DNA of 36,209 nucleotides from JAHHTP01 sp964587555 (GCA_964587555.1 CAZPLR010000015.1:1-36209); one strand, 5' to 3'. Shown: positions 15,860 through 23,714, numbered from the stretch's first letter. The notes: generated by a model from the letters alone, not told the origin. A program made the numbers and translations.

Positions 15860-16789
15860 TTATGAAATAGGATGCGTCTTTATAAAATCGAGAAAGCACT
15901 GGTACAGCGCTTTCGTTTCAATCTCACGCAGCGTATTCCATTTTGTGTCGTCCTTACTGCGGGAGTATATCTGTACCGGCAATCCGCAAAGCGACATGTG
16001 ATATTTTGCACAAATCGGGTACAATTGTAATTCAATGAGTGAGCAAACTGTTACAAAATGCTGTATCTCCTCCGCTTTGCTTTCATCGGTTCTCCAATTT
16101 TTGCAAAGCCAGACATAAAGCTCTGGATGGCAGTTCGCCATTACGCCGCAGAATCCGTTCGCGCCCGCGCGCAGCGAGTCAAGGATCGTCGCGGAATTGG
16201 CGTTAAAAAGCTTAAGCGTACTGCCTTTTACTGCGGCAAGCTTTGCCTTGATCTGTTCTAAATCGCAGCAGGTGTCCTTTAAAAACGCAAAACGTCCAGT
16301 TTCCGCACACCAACGCAGCAGCTCCGGGGAAAGCGTCCTTTTATACGGCTGAGGACATTCGTAGATGCCGAAGGTACAGTCTGGCAGCGCGGCTAAAATA
16401 CGTTTTGCATTTTCTTTCCAGATCTCCTCGCTTTCGTTTTCCCCAGCAAGACGATTGCTGACCAGCACAACCGCATCGCATCCGGAAGCGGCGGTATCTC
16501 TTAATTCTGCAATTTGTTCCTCGATATTGTCAGAGATATGACCGGAGGCGACCACACCGACCCTTCCGGCTGTTTTTTCAACCACAAATTTGGCAAGCGC
16601 AGCACGTTCTTCTCTCGACAAATAGAACATCTCGCTTGACTGACAGGTTGCAAATAACCCTGCGACCCCCTTTTTCACATACCAATCGATCATAGCTTCT
16701 AATGCTGGATAATCAATCTCATGCTTTTCATCAAACGGCGTGAGCATTGTGACCCAAACGCCATCCCCTATTTGCGGCTTCATTTCCAT
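15860..16789 (-). CDS. DapA/NanA-superfamily aldolase or lyase
   Basis: A (beta/alpha)8 Schiff-base enzyme of the dihydrodipicolinate synthase superfamily. Visible: GDGVWVTMLTPFD at the N-terminus, the conserved tyrosine in FGIYECPQPYKR (Y143) and the Schiff-base lysine in FAFLKDTCCD (K171). The loop that is GTTGE in true DapA reads ATCQSSEM here, so lysine biosynthesis is unlikely. Coupling to a GH38 mannosidase suggests a sugar-acid or sialic-acid-like substrate, but this is inference. ATG 16789 has AAGGAAAG seven bases upstream. The gene is the first after the promoter at 16873-16901. Confidence 0.8.
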   Translation of the reverse strand: MEMKPQIGDGVWVTMLTPFDEKHEIDYPALEAMIDWYVKKGVAGLFATCQSSEMFYLSREERAALAKFVVEKTAGRVGVVASGHISDNIEEQIAELRDTAASGCDAVVLVSNRLAGENESEEIWKENAKRILAALPDCTFGIYECPQPYKRTLSPELLRWCAETGRFAFLKDTCCDLEQIKAKLAAVKGSTLKLFNANSATILDSLRAGANGFCGVMANCHPELYVWLCKNWRTDESKAEEIQHFVTVCSLIELQLYPICAKYHMSLCGLPVQIYSRSKDDTKWNTLREIETKALYQCFLDFIKTHPIS

Positions 16790-16872
16790 CGTTTATCTTT
16801 CCTTCCCCACAGCGCGCTTTCTCGCTTCTTACGCGAAAATGCGCTCTGCGACAAACTTAACTCCTTACTTAT

Positions 16873-16901
16873 AGTATATAACTTTGCGCTTAAAAAAGCA
16901 A
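16873..16901 (-). promoter_or_regulatory. Sigma-A promoter of the lyase-mannosidase operon
   Basis: On the minus strand TTGCTT (16901-16896), a 17-bp spacer and TATACT (16878-16873). The ~75-nt leader to the start codon contains GC-rich inverted segments (GCAGAGCGC versus GCGCGCTGTG) that could fold. It may drive the whole leftward run as far as ligA, since no clear terminator lies in between. Confidence 0.65.
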
Positions 16902-16934
16902 GAGAAAATAAAAATTTCAGCCTGTTTTCATGTT

Positions 16935-16994
16935 TTTTTCACGAAAACGAAAAGCGTGGCGCTCCCTTCAAAAAAAGAAAAGACCGCGCCACGC
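16935..16994 (-). terminator. Terminator after the nuclease/SDR remnant unit
   Basis: A perfect 9-bp stem GCGTGGCGC (16994-16986 on the minus strand, pairing with 16962-16954), a 23-nt loop rich in T, then TTTTCGTTTTCG. It follows the last stop codon of the SDR pseudogene by only five bases, which shows the remnant was once the end of the operon. Confidence 0.75.
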
Positions 16995-16999
16995 GAAAG

Positions 17000-17264
17000 T
17001 TATTTCAAATCAATTCGTATCCAAAAGCGAGAATCTGATGAATTCCAAAGGGCGCAGAGACGATTTTGGTTAATTTCCTTTAAAAGCCCCGTTAAAAAGT
17101 TCAGCATCCTGATTGCATCTGCGTAAGAACAGAAATTCAATGTGCCGCCGTACGCATCAAAAGCTTTTCCGCATGTCGCGACGGCAACGTTATGCCCCTT
17201 GTTAAAAGTTCGTTTATCGTATGTATCCCCAAGAACCGGTACCGCCTGTTACTAAAATTTTCAT
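17000..17264 (-). pseudogene. Frameshifted, truncated SDR/NAD-dependent epimerase remnant
   Basis: ATG 17264 is preceded by GGTGGAGCAGGGG and starts MKILVTGGTG, the first strand and glycine loop of a nucleotide-sugar epimerase. A one-base loss near 17236 leads to a stop in the original frame; the next frame continues FLGIHTINELLTRG, and a second one-base loss in the CCCC run near 17195 is needed to go on with HNVAVATCGKAFDAYGG. Stitched together these give an intact Rossmann beta-alpha-beta start. The last frame runs to a stop at 17000-17002. Only about 88 residues are left of an expected ~300, so a large internal deletion has also occurred. It sits 12 nt after the nuclease gene and just before the terminator. 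Confidence 0.75.
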
Positions 17265-17276
17265 CCCCTGCTCCAC

Positions 17277-18245
17277 CTATGGTTTGCATCTGCCGCAAGG
17301 CTCATAGCCCTGTTCGATGAGCAGTTCTCTGCTGCCGTGATACTCCTGCTTATTTGCTGGACTCATGCTGCTGACGCTCGTGCAGGTTGGCAGATGAAAT
17401 TTACGGTTATTGGTATTGAGGATAAAGTCTTGCTGTTCGCCAGTCTGTTCTGCCGCTTTGCTTTCTCCCGTCGCATAATCAATTACCACGCCCGGCTGGT
17501 TGTTATAGCAATAAACGTTGAAGCAGACGCCGTCCCCTTCGTCCTCAACAGAGAACGCCTCCATCTGCACGCCTCTTGCAACCAACTCTTTCCCATGAAA
17601 GACCGGTGTCACGCGGTATAGCACATGGTTTTCGGTTTCCTTCACATAGTCCGCCACCATGTTTTCAAACGGAAGCATCCCTTCAACGTTCAAATACCGT
17701 GTTCCAGTGATTAGGTTCTGTGCATTGGCGTTCTCGCCGGTAAGCTGAAATCCAATCAGATGACAGCGGTTATACAGATATTTTCCATCCACAAAATCGT
17801 ACTCCGCTTTCTGCCATCCGGTCGGCTTAATCTGGCTGATTGAGCCGCGGTCCTCGGTCGGCATCAGCTCGACACAAACATTTGCATAAGCCGCAGTACA
17901 TCTGCCATATGCATCCAACGCGCCGTAGTATTCGATTGCTTTTTGGTTCATCTGTGTTTCATCAAACGTTGGAACGTTATCGTTGACCACAATGTAAGGC
18001 TCGCCAGCATATTCTGGCAGCAATTCCCAATCGACAACGCCGTTTTGATCGATATAAGAGTCAGAGTGATCCGTTTGCGTGTCGCTAGTGCTTGATTGCA
18101 AGTCGCTACTTGCATTTTGCGAGTAGCTAGTTTGATTTTCTGCGTCAGTAACAACGATTTCGCAGCCGGAAAAGCTCAAAACAGCGACTGCTAAGACAGC
18201 AAAAAACGATAAAAATTTTTTCTTTCCCTGTTTTATGTACTTCAT
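17277..18245 (-). CDS. DNA/RNA non-specific endonuclease, predicted lipoprotein
   Basis: Predicted surface-anchored nuclease. A signal peptide (FLSFFAVLAVAVLSFSGC) ends in a lipobox cysteine at residue 28, followed by a Ser/Thr/Gln/Asp-rich linker to about residue 65. The beta-beta-alpha-metal nuclease core has NRCHLIGFQLTGENANAQN (general-base H162, metal-binding N177) and LITGTRYLNVEGMLPFEN; the family motif is usually (D/N)RGH, and Cys in place of Gly is, from memory, common in clostridial members. The last ~40 residues (KFHLPTCTSV ... GYEPCGRCKP) resemble the small Ada-type zinc-binding module. It overlaps the upstream gene by four bases. Likely roles are nutrient or DNA scavenging; a DNA-uptake role as in EndA is possible. 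Confidence 0.85.
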   Translation of the reverse strand: MKYIKQGKKKFLSFFAVLAVAVLSFSGCEIVVTDAENQTSYSQNASSDLQSSTSDTQTDHSDSYIDQNGVVDWELLPEYAGEPYIVVNDNVPTFDETQMNQKAIEYYGALDAYGRCTAAYANVCVELMPTEDRGSISQIKPTGWQKAEYDFVDGKYLYNRCHLIGFQLTGENANAQNLITGTRYLNVEGMLPFENMVADYVKETENHVLYRVTPVFHGKELVARGVQMEAFSVEDEGDGVCFNVYCYNNQPGVVIDYATGESKAAEQTGEQQDFILNTNNRKFHLPTCTSVSSMSPANKQEYHGSRELLIEQGYEPCGRCKP

Positions 18246-18643
18246 CGAATATAAATCTCCTCTGTGATGGTTTCATGCGAATGTCCGGAAAATTCAGTCG
18301 ATTGAACCAGTTGATAATTAGACAACGGCAGATCAAAATACAGGTCGGCAGGATAACGGCGGTTCCAACGGTAGAGGATCACCTTTTCGATCTGCAATAC
18401 AGCGGCCGACGGCGCAGTCTGCTCGATAAAGCAGTACTCCCCCGCTTGTACTTTATTTATGAAATCCTCAGCGACACAGATGACTGTCTCCGGTGAAAAA
18501 AGCTTTGCAGAATAAGCATTCATCCAAAGCTTTTTTTCTGCGGTAAGCGATAGGATGCGCTCGGTCAATATGCGGTCACGGCTGACACGCTTTCCGCGAA
18601 ATGCCATTCCCATACGATCCTCAACAGCGGCAATTACGATCAT
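18242..18643 (-). CDS. Conserved protein of unknown function
   Basis: A 133-residue cytoplasmic protein with no membrane segment. It begins MIVIAAVEDRMGMAFRGKR and contains SRDRILTERIL, KLWMNAYSAKLF, EYCFIEQ and ILYRWNRRYPADLYFDL. I have a memory of short clostridial proteins with this pattern (sometimes mislabelled ribonuclease Z), but no function is established and the metallo-beta-lactamase motif HxHxDH is absent. Its stop overlaps the nuclease start (ATGA type), so the two are translationally coupled. AAAGGGA is 11 nt before the ATG, somewhat far. It is the first gene after the strong promoter at 18926-18954. Confidence 0.7.
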   Translation of the reverse strand: MIVIAAVEDRMGMAFRGKRVSRDRILTERILSLTAEKKLWMNAYSAKLFSPETVICVAEDFINKVQAGEYCFIEQTAPSAAVLQIEKVILYRWNRRYPADLYFDLPLSNYQLVQSTEFSGHSHETITEEIYIR

Positions 18644-18683
18644 TGTGATTCATATCCCTTTCTTATAATATTCTTTTTATTGA

Positions 18684-18803
18684 TTTATAGACGGAAATCG
18701 TCTTATAGCTTCTTGCAAGTGTTTATAGAAGTATGGAAAAACCTTGTATTTTCAATGGTTTCCCCGTTTTCGCTTGTATCTTCTCATATCGCCATAAGAA
18801 ATT
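18684..18803 (+). repeat. Dispersed intergenic repeat, copy 2
   Basis: Homologous to 2974-3092, same strand. The first hairpin is kept with a change in one pair only (AGACGG-AAA-TCGTCT: A-T becomes a G-T pair that still pairs in RNA). CTTCT ... AGAAG is also kept. A third stem, AAACC with GGTTT around TTGTATTTTCAAT, is better here than in copy 1. The copy lies inside the ~280-nt leader of the minus-strand unit, so that transcript carries its complement. Confidence 0.7.
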
Positions 18804-18925
18804 TGGGGGCCAAAGCGGCAAAAATCATTGTTGTTTTGAACACCTTAATCTACAAAAAATCAGTATTTACAAGGTCTTTCGCAGTTTACTATTTTTCGAT
18901 AGCCAAAATTGAAATACTATTTTTT

Positions 18926-18954
18926 ATTATACCTGACCGGCTAGCTCTTGTCAA
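18926..18954 (-). promoter_or_regulatory. Perfect sigma-A promoter, long-leader unit
   Basis: Minus strand: TTGACA (18954-18949), exactly 17 bp, TATAAT (18931-18926). It starts only five bases after the GH18 stop codon and reads leftward, so the transcript has about 280 nt before the first gene at 18643. The region between holds the repeat copy 2 and no credible ORF; apart from these I see nothing else in this 316-bp gap. Confidence 0.85.
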
Positions 18955-18959
18955 TACAA

Positions 18960-20240
18960 TCAAAGCTGCGCGGGTGAAAACCGCATATTTTGCAGCGCAT
19001 AGCATTGCGCGAACGGGCGCATAAGATTCCAATATCCGGCGCCGAGCAGATTGTTTTGAGTAAGAAGTGAGAATTTTGCGTTTATACTGCGCGCGTCCTC
19101 AAACCAAACGATATGGTTGCGCTCTTCACGGCGGTAAGTAAACCACGGCGATTGCGCGGTGAGATCATATTGGATTGGCACTCCATTGTCCGATGCAATC
19201 GCGACCGCGTATTGATTGCCGATCGAAACGGCTTCTGTGATCCCCTTCTCGAATGGAAGCGTCCAGTCATAGCCATAGTTTGGCACACCGAGCAGGATTT
19301 TTTCTGCGGGAATCTCGCTTAAGGCGTAAGAAAGAACGCGCTCCACCTGGTTGATCGGCGCGACCGCCATCGGCGGACCGTAGGCATAGCCCCATTCGTA
19401 GGTCATCAGCAGCACCGAGTCGGCAATCTCCCCAATTGCAGCATAATCGTGCGCTTCGTATAGCAAGCCTGTTTGGTCTGCTGAGGTTTTTGGTGCGAGA
19501 TCGACATGGAGCAAAAAACCGTTTTCATGCAGCATTCCCGCCGCCGTACGCAGGAAATTTAAGAAATCCGACGTATTCTCCGCATCAACATACTCAAAGT
19601 CAATATCCATGCCGCGATATCCCTTCTGCCGCATGATCTCTATTAAAGAGGATAGCACCTTTTGCTGGAGATTTTGTTCGGTAAAAAGCAGCTTTGCCCG
19701 CTCAGAGCTAAAATTGCCGGACTCGGTGATTGAGGATAGCAGCAAGAACGGCGCGACCGAAAATTCCCTCGCCAGCGCAAGCAGCGGTTCGTCGTTCGGC
19801 GGAATCAATTCTCCAGAAGCGGTAAAACCATAGCCGAAAATCGTAAGCGTACTTAAAAAAGGCAGCGTCCTGCGCAGCAGCGATAAGGAGATGTATTGAT
19901 AGGCATAGCCGTTGATACGCTTCGGCGTTTGCTCCTGCTCAAAAAAGCGGATTGTCAATACAGTCCCCGCCAAAAGCTGCCCGCTTTGGGCAACCCAAGG
20001 ATTATTGCGTAGGATAAGCTTTGGCGAAACGCCAAAACGCCCCGCAATCCCCGAAACGGTGTCGCCCAACGCCACTGTGTAAGTTTCCTCGGAAAACAGA
20101 ATCAAAAGCGCTTGGCCGGGAACCAAACGCTCTGGACGTTCCAAGCCGTTATCTTGAATCAGCCGTTCGACCGACACGCCGTATTTTCGGCTGATCGCCG
20201 TCAGGGTATCGCCAAGCTTCACTTCATATATCAGCATCAT
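18960..20240 (-). CDS. LysM-GH18 protein, spore cortex-lytic type (YaaH/SleL-like)
   Basis: Probable spore-coat or cortex hydrolase of the SleL/YaaH type, N-acetylglucosaminidase acting on cortex peptidoglycan during germination. Two LysM repeats come first: YEVKLGDTLTAISRKYGVSV (residues 5-48) and YTVALGDTVSGIAGRFGVSP (54-98). The GH18 barrel follows from ~108 with the catalytic motif GMDIDFEYV, catalytic Glu at 216. There is no signal peptide, as expected for proteins deposited from the mother cell. A second ATG (20237) is spaced better from AGAAGGGG than the first. A sigma-E promoter lies directly upstream. Confidence 0.9.
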   Translation of the reverse strand: MMLIYEVKLGDTLTAISRKYGVSVERLIQDNGLERPERLVPGQALLILFSEETYTVALGDTVSGIAGRFGVSPKLILRNNPWVAQSGQLLAGTVLTIRFFEQEQTPKRINGYAYQYISLSLLRRTLPFLSTLTIFGYGFTASGELIPPNDEPLLALAREFSVAPFLLLSSITESGNFSSERAKLLFTEQNLQQKVLSSLIEIMRQKGYRGMDIDFEYVDAENTSDFLNFLRTAAGMLHENGFLLHVDLAPKTSADQTGLLYEAHDYAAIGEIADSVLLMTYEWGYAYGPPMAVAPINQVERVLSYALSEIPAEKILLGVPNYGYDWTLPFEKGITEAVSIGNQYAVAIASDNGVPIQYDLTAQSPWFTYRREERNHIVWFEDARSINAKFSLLTQNNLLGAGYWNLMRPFAQCYALQNMRFSPAQL

Positions 20241-20258
20241 ATCCCCTTCTTTCGCGGT

Positions 20259-20287
20259 AATTTATGCGGCGGAAGGAAAGAATATGC
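20259..20287 (-). promoter_or_regulatory. Sigma-E-like promoter of the LysM-GH18 gene
   Basis: On the minus strand GCATATT (20287-20281), a 14-bp spacer and CATAAATT (20266-20259). The -35 matches the sigma-E consensus at all seven positions and the spacing equals that found at yabP. The leader to the ATG would be only about a dozen bases. Confidence 0.7.
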
Positions 20288-20332
20288 CTTTAGTCATAAA
20301 AACCGGCGAAGATATATTCTCCTCCGGAGCGT

Positions 20333-20518
20333 TCATGCCTCTTCAATTGCATTGACCGGACAGTTTTCCATTGCTTCTATAGCAGTGTCGAGCAGCGGTG
20401 GGTTAATCTCTGCTTCGCTGGCCTGCGCAAGCTCATCCTCTTTCAGCACAAAAACCTCCGGACAGGTTTCCGCACAAAGCCCGCAACAAATGCAGGAATC
20501 ATTTACTTTAAATTTCAT
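20333..20518 (-). CDS. Ferredoxin, single [4Fe-4S]
   Basis: A 61-residue acidic electron carrier. Cysteines C9-x2-C12-x2-C15-x3-C19-Pro and a later C53-Pro give one [4Fe-4S] cluster; C11 or C19 is the spare cysteine of this subtype. It starts 48 nt after the Rieske flavoprotein gene on the same strand with AAAGGAGG as binding site, so it may be that enzyme's redox partner. Confidence 0.9.
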   Translation of the reverse strand: MKFKVNDSCICCGLCAETCPEVFVLKEDELAQASEAEINPPLLDTAIEAMENCPVNAIEEA

Positions 20519-20566
20519 CGCTTTTTCCTCCTTTTTTGCAGAATTTTGCCATGTTCACTACCAGTA

Positions 20567-21904
20567 TTACCGAATGATCCTCGATTTATACGGAACATTT
20601 CTATCGCGATTTGCAGGATTATCCAGCACCTTACCGTCAGCGGAGAATCGCGATCCATGACAAGCGCAATCCCAGCTATGCTCCGCAGCGTTCCACTTCA
20701 GCGCGCAGCCCAGATGCGTACAGCGTCTGCGAGAAGGAAACAGCAGATTTTCCGCCGATTCCATAGCGTTTACCGCAAGCTGCGGCTTTAGGATCCTGCG
20801 GGACGGGTTGAACACTGCTGCATATTCGCTTTTTCCAGTGCAGATCAGATCGGCTATCAGCATTGCGCCTGCCATTGCTGTGGTCATTCCCCACTTTCCA
20901 AATCCAGTTAATACATAATAGTCCGGCGTGAGCTTAGAGTATTGTCCGATATATGGAATACCGTCTAGGCTCATGCAGTCCTGCGCTCCCCACGTGCAAA
21001 CAGTCTCAGTGTCAGGATAATGCTTTTTAATAAATCCAGAAAGACTTTCTATCCCGCCTCCCCTTTTTCCAGTGCGATGCCCGCCGCCGGAAATAAGCAG
21101 ATAATCGCCATATTGCCGGAAAGAAAAGCCGGTCAGGCTATTATCGGCAAACATACCGCATAATTTCGGCGCGTTTTCTTTTTTAGGCAGCAGCGCAGCA
21201 ATGTAGGAACGATGCTGGTACAGCTTTAAAAAATAGCAGCCGTAACGGTTAAGCATGGGAAAATGGGTCGCAAAAACGATCTTTTTCGCGATGATGCCGC
21301 CATGCGTGGTCAGAGCATAGTTCCCTGTCACCGATATCACCTGCGTCTGTTCATAAATGTTCAGTTCCTTTGTGAGCGCAGAAAGAAGCTTTAACGGATG
21401 AAACTGCGCCTGATTCGGTACCTTGACAGCGCCCATATTCTTAAACGGAAGCTCATGCGCAGCGGTGTATTCGCTGGGACAGCCGATCTGTTCCAATGCG
21501 TATAGCTCTGCCTCTAGCAGCTTTGCTTCCGTTTTGGTGTAAATATAGCTGCTTTGCCGCTCAAAGTCGCAGGGAATCCTTTTACTGAGCGACTCATACT
21601 GCAAAAGAGCCTTTTGATTTGCGATATAATACTGTTTGGCGGCTTTTAACCCGCTGTCGTTTAATATTTGGTGGTAAATCAGCCCGTGCTGGACGGTGAT
21701 TTTTGCGGTCGTATTGGCGGTAATCCCAGAACAAATGCGCCCCTTCTCCACAAGCGCGCAGGATATTCCCCTCTGCTGCAAAAAACAGGCGGTCAATATC
21801 CCGGCAATACCGCCGCCGATGACCAGTACATCCACTTTCTTCTCCCCGCGCAGCGGCATAAACTCCGGTAACGCGCAGGTCTTTGTCCAAATAGATCGCT
21901 CCAT
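20567..21904 (-). CDS. FAD-dependent oxidoreductase with C-terminal Rieske domain
   Basis: A DAO-fold (glycine/D-amino-acid-oxidase-like) flavoenzyme fused to a Rieske [2Fe-2S] domain. VDVLVIGGGIAGILTACFLQ (residues 24-43) is the FAD fold with the VEKG ribose contact and the conserved ITANTTAKIT. Near 345 the second FAD contact YYVLTGFGKWGMTTAMAGA appears. The last ~57 residues hold C393-x-H395 and C411-x-x-H414, the Rieske ligands, plus C398 and C413 for the usual disulfide. The protein therefore can pass electrons from flavin to Fe-S internally. No signal peptide. GGAAGG lies upstream of ATG 21904. Substrate unknown; a ferredoxin gene follows directly. Confidence 0.9.
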   Translation of the reverse strand: MERSIWTKTCALPEFMPLRGEKKVDVLVIGGGIAGILTACFLQQRGISCALVEKGRICSGITANTTAKITVQHGLIYHQILNDSGLKAAKQYYIANQKALLQYESLSKRIPCDFERQSSYIYTKTEAKLLEAELYALEQIGCPSEYTAAHELPFKNMGAVKVPNQAQFHPLKLLSALTKELNIYEQTQVISVTGNYALTTHGGIIAKKIVFATHFPMLNRYGCYFLKLYQHRSYIAALLPKKENAPKLCGMFADNSLTGFSFRQYGDYLLISGGGHRTGKRGGGIESLSGFIKKHYPDTETVCTWGAQDCMSLDGIPYIGQYSKLTPDYYVLTGFGKWGMTTAMAGAMLIADLICTGKSEYAAVFNPSRRILKPQLAVNAMESAENLLFPSRRRCTHLGCALKWNAAEHSWDCACHGSRFSADGKVLDNPANRDRNVPYKSRIIR

Positions 21905-22078
21905 GCTTTTTCCTTCCCTCGTCCTTCTTTAATAGCGCTTCAAATATATTCTTCGTATTATCGATTCGATTATGCTGCCCTTATAAAAGAAAACTTAAAA
22001 ATTTTAAAGCTTTTGCTCCTGCTCTCTTTCACTTTATCGTTATTGCGCCGAATGCGACTGCTAACGCTGATTTTTTAC

Positions 22079-22107
22079 TTGACAAATGTTCCGCTTTGAG
22101 GTAAAGT
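22079..22107 (+). promoter_or_regulatory. Sigma-A promoter of the two-component system
   Basis: TTGACA (22079-22084), a 17-bp spacer and TAAAGT (22102-22107), 45 bases before the response regulator start. The divergent 248-bp gap toward the Rieske flavoprotein shows no other strong promoter and no small peptide gene that I can see. Confidence 0.65.
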
Positions 22108-22152
22108 AAAAGAGCGGTACTACCTAGAAAAAATGCAGGAAGGGGGCATATC

Positions 22153-22881
22153 ATGCTTCGGATCGCTGTCTGCGACGATGACAAAAATCAAGTGCAGGCG
22201 TTAAAGGGGCTGCTAAGCCGATATGCTGCGCTGCGTGGCTGTACGCTGACGGCAGAGGAGCTAAACAGTGCCGAGCAGTTTTTGTTCTCTCACGAAGAAA
22301 AGCGTTTTGATTTATGCCTACTCGATATTGAGATGCCGGGCATGAACGGCATGGCACTTGCTAAAAAACTGCGGAATAAGGGCGATCTGCTGCCGATCAT
22401 TTTTATCACCGGATTCTCCGACTATATGGGGCAGGGCTTCGAGGTCGAAGCGCTGCACTATCTGCTAAAGCCGGTCGATGAAAACAAGCTGTTTCAAACG
22501 TTGGATCGGTTTTTCCAAAGAATCGACAAGCGCTCTAACGCGGCATGTGTTTTACTCCCCTGCAAGGATGGGCTGACGCGGGTTGATCCAGACAACATCC
22601 TTTACTGCGAGGCGTTTGGCAAAACGACCGCAGTTTATCTGACTGGCGGTAGGCGGCTTGCCTGCAAGCTTGCCGTCGGACAGCTTCCAAGTCTGTTGCC
22701 AAGCAGTTTCCTTTTCTGCCATCGTTCTTATTATGTACATCTAGGGCATATTGCAAGCGTCGCTAAAACCGAATTGACACTCGATAGCGGAGCGTCTTTG
22801 CCGATTTCTCGCAGGCTTTCCGCTGCAGTAAACAAAGCGTTTATCCGCTACTTTACCCATAGAAAGGATGATGTGCTGTGA
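22153..22881 (+). CDS. LytTR-family response regulator
   Basis: DNA-binding response regulator of the AgrA/ComE/LytR type. Receiver domain (1-118): acidic pocket CDDD (8-10), phosphoacceptor D58 in LCLLDIEMPGMNG, T86 and K106 in LHYLLKPV are all present. The LytTR DNA-binding domain covers about 135-240 (ILYCEAFGKTTAVYLTGGR, FLFCHRSYYVHLGHI). AGGAAGGGGG precedes the ATG at 22153. The coding end overlaps the kinase start by four bases (GTGA). The direct repeats at 23621-23655 are the likely target, see that entry. Confidence 0.93.
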   Translation: MLRIAVCDDDKNQVQALKGLLSRYAALRGCTLTAEELNSAEQFLFSHEEKRFDLCLLDIEMPGMNGMALAKKLRNKGDLLPIIFITGFSDYMGQGFEVEALHYLLKPVDENKLFQTLDRFFQRIDKRSNAACVLLPCKDGLTRVDPDNILYCEAFGKTTAVYLTGGRRLACKLAVGQLPSLLPSSFLFCHRSYYVHLGHIASVAKTELTLDSGASLPISRRLSAAVNKAFIRYFTHRKDDVL

Positions 22882-23624
22882 CGAAATATCTGTGGATCAT
22901 CATCCTGCCTTGTGCACTTCTCCTGCTTGCCGCTCTCTTTTTCCTGATTCGACGGATCACCATCCAGACTATCGATAAGCGAATCGAACGGTTTCAAAGC
23001 GATCTGATCTCCAAACAGGTACAGGAAATTCAGAATATGTACCGCCAGATACGCGGCTGGCGGCATGACTACCGCAATCATATCCAAAATATGAAATTAC
23101 AGCTTCAGGCAAAGAATTACGATGCTTTAGACGCTTATTTGGAGGAGCTTGCGGGCGATCTGGATTCGGTTGATACAACTGTGAAAACCGGAAACGTTAT
23201 GGCGGATGCGATCTTAAACAGCAAGCTGACCGAGGCAAGACGGGTGGAAATCCCGCTTCATGTCAAAGCGGCCCTTCCGCCAGGCGTGCCGCTCACTGAT
23301 GTTGAATTGTGCTCTCTAATCGGTAATCTGTTAGATAACGCGATTGAAGCAAACCTTCCTGTCCCAAAGGAAAGCCGTTTTATCCGAATTCTGATAAGCG
23401 GTTATAAGGGGCAGTTTTATTGCTCGGTGCAGAATGCCGCTGGAAAGCTGCGCAGAAGCGGAGCAAATTATCTTTCCACCAAGCCGCACGGCGATCACGG
23501 CTACGGGCTTTTTCGGATTGACCGTATCGTGAAAAAATACGGCGGATTTGTCAACCGCCAGAGCGAGGAGGGCATTTTTGCCACTGAGATCACCGTCCCG
23601 CTCAAAAAGAAAAGCGATATTTGA
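22878..23624 (+). CDS. Short sensor histidine kinase, GHKL/AgrC-like
   Basis: Partner kinase of the LytTR regulator. The 248 residues have just one membrane helix (5-25) and no extracytoplasmic domain. The phosphoacceptor region reads WRHDYRNHIQNMKLQL (H63, N67), as in AgrC/BlpH-type kinases. The ATPase domain has the N box LIGNLLDNAIEAN (N150, N154) and GDHGYGLFRIDRIV as G box. AgrC-type kinases normally have six or so helices for pheromone sensing; this one lacks them, so it may read its signal from the neighbouring ABC transporter or the membrane. GTG start, overlapping the regulator stop; AAAGGATG lies upstream. Confidence 0.88.
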   Translation: MTKYLWIIILPCALLLLAALFFLIRRITIQTIDKRIERFQSDLISKQVQEIQNMYRQIRGWRHDYRNHIQNMKLQLQAKNYDALDAYLEELAGDLDSVDTTVKTGNVMADAILNSKLTEARRVEIPLHVKAALPPGVPLTDVELCSLIGNLLDNAIEANLPVPKESRFIRILISGYKGQFYCSVQNAAGKLRRSGANYLSTKPHGDHGYGLFRIDRIVKKYGGFVNRQSEEGIFATEITVPLKKKSDI

Positions 23625-23655
23625 CCGTCTGTTCCCTATTTTGACCGTTCGTTCC
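23621..23655 (+). promoter_or_regulatory. Direct repeats, probable LytTR operator
   Basis: TTGACCGTCTGTTCC (23621-23635) and TTGACCGTTCGTTCC (23641-23655) repeat with an exact 20-bp period and differ at only two positions. LytTR regulators bind two direct repeats of about 9 bp roughly two helical turns apart (for example ACNGTT-type in AgrA sites). They lie ~60 bases before the ABC transporter start and the following sequence has TATCCT or TATTCT as -10 but no good -35, as is usual for activator-dependent promoters. Confidence 0.65.
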
Positions 23656-23714
23656 AAAAATGGGCAGGCGGTTTGCCTTTTGTGCTATCCTATTCTACAG
23701 AAAGGATGATGCTT

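Noticed and set aside
15860..16789. True dihydrodipicolinate synthase (lysine pathway)
   Set aside because: The substrate loop differs from GTTGE and the gene is coupled to a mannosidase.
18680..19024. Plus-strand ORF over the repeat copy 2
   Set aside because: Not conserved with copy 1 and overlaps the GH18 end and its own opposing promoter.
20112..20660. 182-codon plus-strand ORF over the GH18, ferredoxin and flavoprotein ends
   Set aside because: Crosses three real minus-strand genes and a promoter; composition is that of an antisense shadow.
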